A stretch of DNA of 13,810 bases from Paracoccaceae bacterium (GCA_026997055.1 JALWJU010000386.1:1-13810); one strand, 5' to 3'; shown: positions 5,810-13,739, counted from the first letter of the stretch. Translations and numbers: made by a program. Notes: generated by a model from the sequence alone, not told the origin.

Positions 5810-6406
5810 GTGGCGGTCTCGCTGGCATTCGACACTTCGCAGGCGGCCTGCGCTGCGGCGCTGGTCGCAGGCAGCCGGACGGTGACGCGCATCGACGAGA
5901 TGGCGCGCGGGCAGGCCGAGCACCTGTTCGGGATGCTCGAGGAGATGCTGGCCGCCGAGGGGCTCGTCTGGGGCGATCTCGACGTGATCGGGGTCGGCAT
6001 CGGCCCGGGCAACTTCACCGGCATCCGCATCGGCGTCGCCGCGGCGCGCGGGCTGGCGATGGCGCTGAAGATCCCGGCGGTGGGGGTGAGCGCCTTCGAG
6101 GCGGCGGCAGGCGTGTCGGCCCGCCCGCTCTGGGTGGCGGTGCCGGCGCCGCGCGGGCAGGTCTGGCTGCAAAGGCTGGCCCCGGGCGGGAGCGAAACGC
6201 CGGCGCTGGTGCCGCAGGAGGCGCTGGCCGGGCTGGACGCGCCGCTGTTGCGCGCCGAGGAGCGGGCCGGCGAAGCGCGCATCGCTACCATAGCGGCGCT
6301 GGCGCTGGAACGGCGCGGCGAGAGCCTGCCCCGCCCGGCCCCGCTCTATGTGCGCGCTCCCGATGCCGCGCCCGCGCGCGACGTGCCGCCGGTGATCCTG
6401 CCGTGA
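5810..6406 (+). CDS. tsaB: tRNA t6A biosynthesis protein TsaB
   Basis: 198 residues from a GTG at 5810, 13 bases after nfu, with only a weak G-rich ribosome binding site. The ASKHA-fold N-terminus is plain: LAFDTSQAACAAAL (residues 5-18), then GIGPGNFTGIRIGVAAARGLA, the signature loop of the family at about residues 64-84. TsaB dimerises with TsaD and works with TsaE and TsaC to make N6-threonylcarbamoyladenosine at position 37 of ANN-decoding tRNAs. It has no catalytic site of its own. It is shorter than the E. coli protein (231 residues); the C-terminal half is reduced but ends normally (PLYVRAPDA). Its stop overlaps the rimI start by four bases (GTGA), indicating translational coupling. 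Confidence 0.9.
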   Translation: MAVSLAFDTSQAACAAALVAGSRTVTRIDEMARGQAEHLFGMLEEMLAAEGLVWGDLDVIGVGIGPGNFTGIRIGVAAARGLAMALKIPAVGVSAFEAAAGVSARPLWVAVPAPRGQVWLQRLAPGGSETPALVPQEALAGLDAPLLRAEERAGEARIATIAALALERRGESLPRPAPLYVRAPDAAPARDVPPVILP

Positions 6407-6867
6407 CGGCCGAGCGGCTTGCCCGGCTTCACGCCGCCGCCTTTGCCGATTCGCGCCCCTGGAGCGCCGGCGAATTCGCCGCCCTTCTGGCTGCGCCGGA
6501 GACGGTGCTCGCGCATCGTCCCGAGGGCTTTGCGCTCGGGCGGGTGGTCGGCGGCGAGGCCGAGCTTCTGACCCTTGCCGTCGCCCCCGAGGCCCGGCGC
6601 AAGGGGCTGGGGCGCGCCCTGCTCGGCGAATTCGAAGCCCTTGCCCGTGCCCGCGGCGCCGGGCGCGCCTTTCTGGAAGTGGCCGAGGACAACGCCCCGG
6701 CCCGCGCCCTCTACCGCGCCGCCGGCTGGCACGAATCCGCCCGGCGGCCCGGCTATTACCGGCGCCGGGGCGGCGGAAAATGCGATGCGCTGCTGCTGGA
6801 AACGGACCTTTCGCGGCAGGAAGGCCCGCCCGAAAGCCGGCATTTCCCCGAAAAACCGCGGCTTTGA
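6403..6867 (+). CDS. rimI: Ribosomal protein S18-alanine N-acetyltransferase RimI (GNAT family)
   Basis: 154 residues from the GTG at 6403, inside the tsaB stop. The GNAT core is complete: the strand before the cofactor site (AELLTLAVAPEARRKGLG) contains the acetyl-CoA loop R65-x-x-G-x-G70. LEVAEDNAPARALYRAAGW is the RimI-type segment, with the Glu and Tyr expected near the active site. RimI acetylates the N-terminal alanine of ribosomal protein S18, and adjacency to tsaB is a well-known arrangement. The N-terminal first strand looks shorter than in E. coli RimI. The last 20 or so residues are polar and beyond the usual fold. Another GNAT substrate cannot be excluded, but context favours RimI. 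Confidence 0.85.
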   Translation: MTAERLARLHAAAFADSRPWSAGEFAALLAAPETVLAHRPEGFALGRVVGGEAELLTLAVAPEARRKGLGRALLGEFEALARARGAGRAFLEVAEDNAPARALYRAAGWHESARRPGYYRRRGGGKCDALLLETDLSRQEGPPESRHFPEKPRL

Positions 6868-6873
6868 ATGCGC

Positions 6874-6894
6874 GGTCAAATATTAACCTTGACC
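6874..6894 (+). promoter_or_regulatory. Candidate operator upstream of the BMP transporter operon
   Basis: GGTCAA (6874-6879) and TTGACC (6889-6894) form a perfect inverted repeat around a 9-base AT-rich centre, in a local dip of GC content just after the rimI stop. The right arm doubles as a TTGACC -35 box. Such overlap is typical of repressor operators; the regulator is unknown. Confidence 0.4.
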
Positions 6895-6918
6895 CCGCCC
6901 TTGCCCTGCGGGCTAAAT
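6889..6918 (+). promoter_or_regulatory. Candidate promoter of the BMP transporter operon
   Basis: TTGACC (6889-6894; five of six -35 bases) is followed 18 bases later by CTAAAT (6913-6918), a fair -10 box. Initiation near 6925 would leave a leader of about 80 bases. Within it CGGATGATCCG (6921-6931) is an 11-base palindrome at the likely start point. The 140-base gap from rimI supports an independent promoter. Confidence 0.35.
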
Positions 6919-7007
6919 TGCGGATGATCCGTTTCAGCGATCTGCTCGCAAGGGGAATCGCGTGCCTGCCGCGCGCCCCCTCACAGTAACCAATGGGAGA
7001 CAACAAC

Positions 7008-8003
7008 ATGACCCTCATGCAGAAATTCCTCGGAGCCGCCGCAGCCCTGGCGCTGAGCGCCGGCGCGGCCCTGGCCGATCCTGCCATCATCTTCGACATG
7101 GGCGGCAAGTTCGACAAGTCGTTCAACGAAGGCGCCTTCAACGGCGCCCAGCGCTGGGCCGAGGAGAGCGGCGGCAATTTCCTCGAGATCGAGATTCAGT
7201 CCGAAGCGCAGCGCGAGCAGGCCCTGCGCCGCTTTGCCGAAGCGGGCGCCAATCCGATCATCACCACGGGCTTTGCCTTCTCCTCCGCGATCGACCAGGT
7301 GGCGCCGGACTACCCGGACACCAAGTTCGCCACCATCGACGGCTGGGTGGACCAGCCCAACGTGCTCTCGGTGGGCTTTGCCGAGCATGAGGGCTCCTAT
7401 CTCGTCGGCATGATCGCCGGGATGAAGACCGAGAGCGGCACCGTGGGCTTCGTCGGCGGCATGGACATCCCGCTGATCCGCAAGTTTGCCTGCGGCTATG
7501 CCCAGGGGGTGAAGGCGGTCAACCCGGACGCCACCGTGATCGCCAACATGACCGGCACCACGCCCGCGGCCTGGAACGACCCGGTGAAGGGCGGCGAACT
7601 GGCCAAGGCGCAGATGGCCCAGGGCGCCGACATCATCTATGCCGCCGCCGGCTCTACCGGGCTGGGCGTGCTGCAGGCCGCAGCCGATGCGGGCATCTAC
7701 TCGATCGGCGTGGACAGCAACCAGAACTACCTGCATCCGGGCAGCGTGCTCACCTCGATGCTCAAGCGCGTCGATGTGGCCGTCTATGAACTGATGAAGG
7801 CGGGCGAGGACATGCCCACCGGCTTCATGGGCCTCAGCCTCAAGGATGACGGCGTGGGCTACGCGCTCGACGAGTACAACAAGGACCTGATCACCCAGGA
7901 GATGATCGACGCGGTGGAAGCGGCCAAGGCGAAGATCATCTCGGGCGAGCTCGAGGTGCATGACTACACCACCGACGACAGCTGCCCGGTGCTCAATTTC
8001 TAA
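7008..8003 (+). CDS. BMP/PnrA-family ABC transporter substrate-binding protein (nucleoside class)
   Basis: 331 residues from the ATG at 7008, chosen because GGGAG lies eight bases upstream; an ATG at 6993 in the same frame would place the binding site inside the gene. A Sec signal peptide with Ala-rich core ends ALA-DP at about residue 24. No lipobox is present, so this is a soluble periplasmic protein. The mature part opens with AIIFDMGGKFDKSFNE, the family hallmark (in PnrA the Asp and Asn contact ribose), followed by TTGFAF and a GWVDQPNV strand. Family members bind purine or other nucleosides. Cysteines in KFACGY and near the C-terminus (DSCPVLNF) could form a disulfide. It heads a four-gene importer operon: the ATPase ATG directly abuts its TAA. 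Exact ligand unknown. Confidence 0.92.
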   Translation: MTLMQKFLGAAAALALSAGAALADPAIIFDMGGKFDKSFNEGAFNGAQRWAEESGGNFLEIEIQSEAQREQALRRFAEAGANPIITTGFAFSSAIDQVAPDYPDTKFATIDGWVDQPNVLSVGFAEHEGSYLVGMIAGMKTESGTVGFVGGMDIPLIRKFACGYAQGVKAVNPDATVIANMTGTTPAAWNDPVKGGELAKAQMAQGADIIYAAAGSTGLGVLQAAADAGIYSIGVDSNQNYLHPGSVLTSMLKRVDVAVYELMKAGEDMPTGFMGLSLKDDGVGYALDEYNKDLITQEMIDAVEAAKAKIISGELEVHDYTTDDSCPVLNF

Positions 8004-9596
8004 ATGACCGACAGCAGCAGCAATACAGGGGCGCGGCAGGAGACTGCCGCCCCCGCGATCGAGCTTCGCGGCATCTCCAAGGCCTTCGGCCCGGTGCAGG
8101 CGAACAAGGATATTTCGATCCGCGTGATGCCGGGCACGATCCACGGCATCATCGGCGAGAACGGCGCCGGCAAATCCACCCTGATGTCGATCCTCTACGG
8201 CTTCTACAAGGCCGATTCGGGGCAGATCTTCATCAATGGCAAGGAAACCCCGATCCCCGACAGCCAGGCGGCGATCCGGGCCGGGATCGGCATGGTGTTC
8301 CAGCATTTCATGCTGGTCGAGAACTTCACCGTGCTGGAAAACGTGGTGCTCGGCGTGGAGGAGGGCGAACTGATCCGCCCCTCGCTGGCCAGGGCGCGCA
8401 AGGCCTTGAAAAAGCTGGCAGATGAATACGAACTCCAGGTGGACCCGGATGCGGTGATCGAGGATATCGGCGTGGGCATGCAGCAGCGCGTCGAGATCCT
8501 CAAGGCGCTCTACCGCCAGGCCGACATCCTGATCCTCGACGAGCCCACAGGAGTGCTGACCCCGGCCGAGGCCGACCACCTGTTTCGCATCCTCAAGGGG
8601 CTGAAGGAGCAGGGCAAGACCATCATCCTCATCACCCACAAGCTGCGCGAGATCATGGAGATCACCGACACGGTGAGCGTGATGCGCCGCGGCGAGATGA
8701 CCGCCACCGTCAAGACCGCCGAGACCAGCCCCGAGGAACTGGCCGAGCTGATGGTGGGCCGCAAGGTGCTGCTGGAAGTGGACAAGGCCCCCGCCGCCCC
8801 CGGCGCCCCGGTGCTCGAGGTCGAAGACCTGCGTATGGTGGACGAATTCGGCGTCGAGCGGCTCAAGGGGGTGAGCTTCAGCGTACGCGCGGGCGAGATC
8901 CTCGGCATTGCCGGGGTGTCGGGCAACGGCCAGTCGGAGCTTCTCAAGCTGCTCGGCGGCTTTGCCCATGGCACCGGCAGCGTGCGCCTCAACGGCCGCG
9001 AGATCGACCTTTCGGGCCGGCACAGCGACGCCCGCTCGCGCCGCGCGCGCGGCATTTCCCATGTGCCCGAAGACCGCCACCATTACGGGCTGATCATGGA
9101 TTTCACCGCCTGGGAAAACATGATCTTCGGCTATCACTGGGCGACCGAATACCAGAAGAACCGCCTGCTGATGGACAACCGCGCCGTGATCCGCGACGCG
9201 GCCGGCAAGATGGAGCGCTTCGACGTGCGCCCGCCCGACGTGATGCTGGAGGCCAAGAGCTTCTCGGGCGGCAATCAGCAGAAGATCGTGCTGGCGCGCG
9301 AGATCGAGCGCAACCCGGACCTGCTGCTGGTCGGCCAGCCCACGCGGGGCGTCGATATCGGCGCGATCGAGTTCATCCACAAGCAGATCATCGCCCTCAG
9401 GGACCAGGGCAAGGCGATCCTGCTGGTGAGCGTGGAGCTTGACGAGATCATGAGTCTGAGCGACCGCATCGCGGTAATGTTCGACGGCCGCATCATGGGC
9501 GAACGCCTGCCCGAAGAGACCAACGAAACCGAGCTCGGCCTGCTGATGGCGGGCGTCACCGATGGTGGGAAGGGTGGAAAGGGAGAAGCCGCCTGA
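8004..9596 (+). CDS. ABC transporter ATP-binding protein, double NBD (nucleoside importer)
   Basis: 530 residues starting at the base after the binding-protein stop. Two nucleotide-binding domains are fused. Domain 1 (about residues 18-255) has an intact Walker A, GENGAGKST, Q-loop FQHFML, signature-like GVGMQQRVEIL and Walker B ILILDEPT. Domain 2 (about 270-515) has a changed Walker A (GVSGNGQSEL, lacking Lys), an intact signature SGGNQQK, and a Walker B with Gln in place of the catalytic Glu (LLLVGQPTRG). This asymmetry, with one hydrolysing site and one degenerate site, is usual in RbsA/NupO-like ATPases. It should power the two permeases encoded next, at the cytoplasmic face. The tail is Gly/Lys-rich. 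The stop overlaps the next start by one base (TGATG). Confidence 0.93.
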   Translation: MTDSSSNTGARQETAAPAIELRGISKAFGPVQANKDISIRVMPGTIHGIIGENGAGKSTLMSILYGFYKADSGQIFINGKETPIPDSQAAIRAGIGMVFQHFMLVENFTVLENVVLGVEEGELIRPSLARARKALKKLADEYELQVDPDAVIEDIGVGMQQRVEILKALYRQADILILDEPTGVLTPAEADHLFRILKGLKEQGKTIILITHKLREIMEITDTVSVMRRGEMTATVKTAETSPEELAELMVGRKVLLEVDKAPAAPGAPVLEVEDLRMVDEFGVERLKGVSFSVRAGEILGIAGVSGNGQSELLKLLGGFAHGTGSVRLNGREIDLSGRHSDARSRRARGISHVPEDRHHYGLIMDFTAWENMIFGYHWATEYQKNRLLMDNRAVIRDAAGKMERFDVRPPDVMLEAKSFSGGNQQKIVLAREIERNPDLLLVGQPTRGVDIGAIEFIHKQIIALRDQGKAILLVSVELDEIMSLSDRIAVMFDGRIMGERLPEETNETELGLLMAGVTDGGKGGKGEAA

Positions 9597-10729
9597 TGGA
9601 AAAGATGCCGAAATGGGCCGATGTGGCCCTGATCCCGCTGATCAACCTCGCCATCGCCTTCGCGCTCAGCGCGCTGGTGATCTGGGCGATCGGCGAGGAT
9701 CCGTGGAAAGCGGTGAAGATGATGGTCAGCGGTGCGCTGGGCTCCACCTATGGCTGGGGCTACACGCTCTATTACGCGACCAATTTCCTGTTCACGGGCC
9801 TCGCCGTGGCGGTGGCCTTTCAGGCCTCGCTGTTCAATATCGGCGGCGAGGGGCAGGCGGTGCTGGGCGGGCTCGGGGTGGCGCTGGTGTGCCTGTTCAT
9901 CCCGTTTCCGCACTGGTCCGTGGCGCTGGTCTTCGCGCTGGCCGGCGGCGCGCTTTTCGGCGCGCTCTGGGCGCTGATCCCGGCCTGGCTGCAGGCCCGG
10001 CGCGGCTCGCATATCGTCATCACCACGATCATGTTCAACTTCATCGCCGCCTCGCTGCTGAACTACATCCTGGTCAATCTGCTCCGGCCCGCGGGCTCCA
10101 TGGACCCGGCCTCGGGTCCCTTCCCCGAGACCACCAATCTGCCCACCTTTCACGACATGCTGGCGCCGCTGGGGATCGCCTTTTCCAAGTCGGCGCCGGT
10201 CAATATCTCGCTGATCATCGGCCTGGTGCTGGCGGTGGCGGTGTATTTCCTGCTCTGGCGCACGCGCCTCGGTTACGAGATCCGCGCCTTCGGCAAGAGC
10301 CAGGACGCCTCCACCTATGCCGGCATCTCGGTCACCCGTATCACCATCGTGGCGATGATGATCTCCGGCGCCATTGCCGGGATGATGTCGATCAACAACA
10401 CGATGGGCGAGAGCGAGCGCCTGATCCTCAATTCGGTCGAGGGCGCGGGCTTCATCGGTATCGCGGTCGCGCTGATGGGGCGCAATCACCCCTTCGGGGT
10501 GGCGCTGGCGGCGCTGCTTTTCGGCTTTCTCTATCAGGGGGGAGGCGAGCTTGCGCTCTGGACCAAGATCCCGCGCGAGCTGATCACCGTCATCCAGGCG
10601 CTGGTGATCCTGTTTACCGGCGCGCTTGACAACATGGTGCGCGACCCGCTGGAGCGTGCCTTCATCCGCCGGGCAAAGCGCAGGAAGCAGCAACAGCAGC
10701 AACAGCCAGAGCAGGGGGCCGCGGGCTGA
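9596..10729 (+). CDS. ABC transporter permease 1 (BPD_transp_2 family, nucleoside importer)
   Basis: 377 residues, starting in a TGATG overlap with the ATPase stop. It is strongly hydrophobic, with about eight to ten predicted membrane helices, the first at residues 6-30. The motif FNIGGEGQ after the third helix is the hallmark of this permease class, and the cytoplasmic coupling region appears at RAFGKSQDASTYAGIS. It should pair with the next permease to form the heterodimeric channel. The C-terminus is odd: a basic stretch RRAKRRK, then six glutamines (10688-10705) encoded by two tandem copies of CAGCAACAG, then PEQGAAG. Its stop also overlaps the next start (TGATG). Confidence 0.92.
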   Translation: MEKMPKWADVALIPLINLAIAFALSALVIWAIGEDPWKAVKMMVSGALGSTYGWGYTLYYATNFLFTGLAVAVAFQASLFNIGGEGQAVLGGLGVALVCLFIPFPHWSVALVFALAGGALFGALWALIPAWLQARRGSHIVITTIMFNFIAASLLNYILVNLLRPAGSMDPASGPFPETTNLPTFHDMLAPLGIAFSKSAPVNISLIIGLVLAVAVYFLLWRTRLGYEIRAFGKSQDASTYAGISVTRITIVAMMISGAIAGMMSINNTMGESERLILNSVEGAGFIGIAVALMGRNHPFGVALAALLFGFLYQGGGELALWTKIPRELITVIQALVILFTGALDNMVRDPLERAFIRRAKRRKQQQQQQPEQGAAG

Positions 10730-11694
10730 TGGACTATATCTCGATACTGCAGATCTTCGACTCCGCCGTGCGGCTCGCCACGCCCCTGCTGCTGGCCTGC
10801 CTTGCCGGGCTGTTCAGCGAACGCGCCGGGATCTTCGATATCGGCCTCGAGGGCAAGATCCTGGTTTCGGCCATGTTCGCGGCCTCGATCGCCACCTTTA
10901 CCGGCTCGGTCTGGCTGGGGATGCTGGCCGGGCTCATGGGCTCTCTGGCGTTTTCCGCCATGCACGGGCTGGCGTCGATCACCTTCCGCGGCAATCAGCT
11001 GATCTCGGGGGTGGCGCTCAATTTCCTCGCCTCGGGGATCACGGTGCTGATCGCCGAGGCCTGGTTCGGGCTCGGAGGCCGCACGCCGGGGCTCTCGGGC
11101 GCCGAGCGCTTCCTGCCGATCGAACTGCCCTTCGCCGAGAGCCTCTCGGGCGTGCCGGTGCTCGGCCCGCTCTACAAGGAGCTCATTTCCGGCCATACGC
11201 TGCTGGTCTATGTGGCGCTGCTGATGGTGCCGGTGAGCTGGTTCGTGCTCTACCGCACCCGCTTCGGCCTGCGCCTGCGCGCGGTGGGCGAGAACCCGGC
11301 GGCGGTGGATACGGCGGGCATCTCGGTGGTGCGCCTGCGCTATGCCTCGATGGTGATTGCCGGCATCCTGTGCGGGCTTGCCGGCGTCTATCTCTCGACC
11401 GGGCTGGGCGCGGGCTTCGGCAAGGAAATGAGCGCCGGGCGCGGCTATATCGCCCTGGCGGCGCTGATCTTCGCCAAGTGGCGGCCCTGGTATGCGCTGG
11501 GTGCGACCATGCTCTTCGGCCTGCTGGAGGCGGTGGCCAACCGCTACCAGAATATCGACCTGGGCGGGTTCATCGTGCCGGTGCAGTTCATGCAGGCGCT
11601 GCCCTATATCCTGACGGTGATCATCCTGGCGGGTTTCGTCGGCAAGGCGATCCCGCCGCGCGCGGGTGGCCAGCCCTATGTGAAGGAGCGCTGA
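10729..11694 (+). CDS. ABC transporter permease 2 (BPD_transp_2 family, nucleoside importer)
   Basis: 321 residues, the last gene of the four-gene operon, starting in a TGATG overlap. It has about eight or nine hydrophobic helices. SERAGIFDIGLEGK (residues 28-41) matches the class motif, and RAVGENPAAVDTAGIS is the coupling helix region facing the ATPase. It is shorter than permease 1, as is usual for the second subunit of NupP/NupQ-like pairs. It ends at the TGA at 11692-11694, with the intergenic hairpin about 150 bases further on. The match to the family is clear; the transported nucleoside is not determinable. Confidence 0.92.
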   Translation: MDYISILQIFDSAVRLATPLLLACLAGLFSERAGIFDIGLEGKILVSAMFAASIATFTGSVWLGMLAGLMGSLAFSAMHGLASITFRGNQLISGVALNFLASGITVLIAEAWFGLGGRTPGLSGAERFLPIELPFAESLSGVPVLGPLYKELISGHTLLVYVALLMVPVSWFVLYRTRFGLRLRAVGENPAAVDTAGISVVRLRYASMVIAGILCGLAGVYLSTGLGAGFGKEMSAGRGYIALAALIFAKWRPWYALGATMLFGLLEAVANRYQNIDLGGFIVPVQFMQALPYILTVIILAGFVGKAIPPRAGGQPYVKER

Positions 11695-11815
11695 TCCGGG
11701 CATCTCGGGGACCGGGGGTCTTGTCCGGGCGGCATGGCCCGTGCGATGAGCGCATGCGGCAGCGATGTGCGCGCCCCGGAGGCTCGCCGCTGCTTTCCGC
11801 GCCTCGACCCGAAGC

Positions 11816-11871
11816 GTCCGGCAGACAGCGACGGGTGCGCGCGGGGGGCGATTTTTCGCGGAAAAATCGCC
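11816..11871. repeat. Dispersed repeat, partial copy C, with perfect 11-bp hairpin between convergent operons
   Basis: GGCGATTTTTC (11847-11857) pairs perfectly with GAAAAATCGCC (11861-11871) around a GCG loop. Bases 11843-11857 match 5095-5109 exactly. GTCCGGCAG (11816-11824) and GCGACGGG (11828-11835) also recur in copy B, at 5061 and 5082. The 35-nt block of copies A and B is missing; choV ends there instead, six bases away. It could stop transcripts from both sides, although no T-tract lies outside the stem. Confidence 0.6.
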
Positions 11872-11877
11872 GCCGCC

Positions 11878-12909
11878 CTATTCGGTGTGCGGGTTCAGGA
11901 GCTTTGCCAGTACCCGGTCGCGGGTGATCTCGCCGAGCAGTTTTCCCTCTGCCCTCACCGCCACGGGCTCCTTGCTGCGTGTCAGCCTTTCCATGACCGC
12001 GCGGATCAGCATGTCCGGGGCGACGCTGTGCGGATAGTCCTCCCCCCGGGCGGGCCCCATCACATCGCGGGCCGTCAGCACGCCGAGCGGATTCATGTGG
12101 GCGACGAAATCGGCCACGTATTCGTTGGCCGGGTCGGTGAAGATGTCGCGCGGCGTGCCTGCCTGCACGATCCGCCCGCCCTCCATGATCGCGATCCGGT
12201 CGCCCAGCTTGAAGGCTTCGTCGAGATCGTGGCTGACGAAGATGATGGTGCGCTTGAGGCGTGCCTGAAGGGCGAGAAGCTCGTCCTGCAGGCGGGTGCG
12301 GATCAGCGGATCCAGCGCCGAGAAGGGCTCGTCCATGAGCAGGATCGGCGCTTCGGTGGCAAAGGCGCGCGCCAGCCCCACCCGCTGCTGCATCCCGCCC
12401 GAAAGCTCGCTTACCCTGCGCCCGGCCCAGCCGCCGAGGCCGACCAGCTCCAGCTGGCGGTCCACCCGGGCGTTGCGCTCGGCGCGCGCCATGCCGGCAA
12501 GCTCGAGCCCCAGCCCGACATTCTCGCGCACGCTGCGCCAGGGCAGCAGGCCGAAGGCCTGGAATACCATGGCGATGCGCTTCTGGCGCAACCGGCGCAG
12601 CGTCGCCCCGTCGGCGCGGGTCACGTCCACCAGCCCTTCGCCGTCATTCACCCGGACCCGTCCGCGCGTCACCGGGTTGAGTCCGTTTACCGCGCGCAGG
12701 AGCGTGGACTTGCCCGAGCCGGAAAGCCCCATCAGCACCAGTATCTCGCCCTCTGCCACGCCGATCGTGCAATCATGCACGCCGAGCACCTGGCCGGTCG
12801 CGGCCTGTATCTCTTCGCGCTTCTGGCCCCGGTCGGCCAGCGGCAGCGCCCTTTCGGGCCGGTCGCCGAAGACGATGGAGACCGCCTCGAATTCCACCGC
12901 GGCGCTCAT
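11878..12909 (-). CDS. choV: Choline/glycine-betaine ABC transporter ATP-binding protein (ChoV/ProV type)
   Basis: 343 residues on the minus strand. Its ATG overlaps the permease stop by four bases (ATGA), so the two are coupled. The first 50 residues (MSAAVEFEAVSIVFGD, then ATGQVLGVHD) are the N-terminal extension I associate with ChoV-type ATPases. Walker A is GLSGSGKST at 61-69; the Q-loop is VFQAFGLLPWRSV; the signature is LSGGMQQR; Walker B is ILLMDEPFSALD; the switch is VSHDLDEA. The C-terminal 75 residues (from NPLGVLTARDVMG) form a single CBS-like unit, shorter than the tandem CBS pair of E. coli ProV. It energises uptake of choline or betaine. The choice of choline over betaine or proline betaine rests on remembered similarity. 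Confidence 0.85.
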   Translation of the reverse strand: MSAAVEFEAVSIVFGDRPERALPLADRGQKREEIQAATGQVLGVHDCTIGVAEGEILVLMGLSGSGKSTLLRAVNGLNPVTRGRVRVNDGEGLVDVTRADGATLRRLRQKRIAMVFQAFGLLPWRSVRENVGLGLELAGMARAERNARVDRQLELVGLGGWAGRRVSELSGGMQQRVGLARAFATEAPILLMDEPFSALDPLIRTRLQDELLALQARLKRTIIFVSHDLDEAFKLGDRIAIMEGGRIVQAGTPRDIFTDPANEYVADFVAHMNPLGVLTARDVMGPARGEDYPHSVAPDMLIRAVMERLTRSKEPVAVRAEGKLLGEITRDRVLAKLLNPHTE

Positions 12910-13739
12910 TTGCGTTCCACCCGCAGCATCCGGTCGAGCATGATCGCGACCACGACGATGATGAAGCCGCTTTCGAAGCCGAGCGCGGTGTTGACCGAAT
13001 TGAGCGCGCGCACGACCGGCACGCCCAGCCCGTTGGCCCCGACCAGGGCGGCGATGACCACCATCGACAGGCTGAGCATGATGGTCTGGTTCAGCCCGGC
13101 CATGATCTGGGGCACCGCATAGGGCAGTTCCACCTTCCACAGCACCTGCCGGGGCGTGGCGCCAAAGGCCTCGGCGGCTTCGAGCAGCGGCGCGGGGGTG
13201 GCGGAAATACCCAGCTGCGTGAGCCGGATCGGCGCCGGCAGCACGAAGATCACCGTGGCGATCAGCCCGGGCACCATGCCGATGCCGAAGAACACGATCG
13301 CCGGGATCAGATAGACGAAGGTCGGCAGGGTCTGCATCAGGTCGAGCACCGGGCGCACGGCGCGAAACAGGCGCGGGCGGTGCGCGAGCGCAATGCCGGC
13401 CGGCACGCCCAGCCCCATGCAGACCAGGCAGGCCGAGAGCACCAGGGTCAGGCTTTCGGTGGTTTCGTCCCAATAGCCCTGGTTGAGGATGAACAGGAAG
13501 CCGAGCACCACCATCAGGCAGGTCTTCCAGTTGCGTTGCAGCCCCCAGGTAATGGCGGTGATGACGGCGATGACGATCAGCGGATGCGGGGTCTGAAACA
13601 CCCAGAGGATCGCATTGATCAGCGCCTCGAGCACCCATGACAGCCAGTCGAAGAAAGGCGCGCCGGCTTCCTGCAGCCAGTCGAAGAAGCGCTTTGCGGT
13701 CTTGCCCACGGGGATCTTGGTGTCGGTCAGCCAGTTCAT
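12906..13739 (-). CDS. choW: Choline/glycine-betaine ABC transporter permease (ChoW/ProW type)
   Basis: 277 residues on the minus strand. The ATG at 13739 is chosen because GGAGG lies four bases before it; an upstream TTG at 13787 would add a Pro-rich stretch (LPSLPAHPSGG) unlike the family. The N-terminus is amphipathic (MNWLTDTKIPVGK), with two FFDWL motifs encoded by a 15-base direct repeat (13641-13655 and 13674-13688). About six or seven membrane helices follow. The coupling segment EAAEAFGATPRQVLWKVELPYAVPQIMAG is the BPD_transp_1 EAA motif. Two copies would assemble with ChoV in the inner membrane. The binding protein ChoX is not in the window. The 71 bases upstream are free of stop codons on this strand, so a preceding gene would have to end beyond the right edge. 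Confidence 0.87.
   Translation of the reverse strand: MNWLTDTKIPVGKTAKRFFDWLQEAGAPFFDWLSWVLEALINAILWVFQTPHPLIVIAVITAITWGLQRNWKTCLMVVLGFLFILNQGYWDETTESLTLVLSACLVCMGLGVPAGIALAHRPRLFRAVRPVLDLMQTLPTFVYLIPAIVFFGIGMVPGLIATVIFVLPAPIRLTQLGISATPAPLLEAAEAFGATPRQVLWKVELPYAVPQIMAGLNQTIMLSLSMVVIAALVGANGLGVPVVRALNSVNTALGFESGFIIVVVAIMLDRMLRVERK

Noticed and set aside
6925..7007. Possible purine-type riboswitch in the BMP operon leader
   Set aside because: The 80-base leader shows only small stems (for example GCGAT/ATCGC) and none of the conserved junction bases I know for purine or related riboswitches.
9240..9370. Degenerate second ATPase site as a sign of gene decay
   Set aside because: Loss of the Walker A Lys and Walker B Glu in the second domain is usual for this double-ATPase class, and the frame is intact.
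6981..9380. 799-residue minus-strand open frame opposite the BMP protein and ATPase genes
   Set aside because: Antisense shadow: rich in His, Asp, Arg and Gly with no motif, opposite two unmistakable ABC genes.
9275..10702. 475-residue minus-strand open frame rich in Arg, Asp, His and Gln
   Set aside because: Low-complexity shadow of the permease gene; a membrane protein's antisense frame typically gives such polar composition.
11734..13122. 462-residue plus-strand open frame over choV and choW
   Set aside because: Antisense to two coupled transporter genes with complete motifs; no domain of its own and no ribosome binding site seen.
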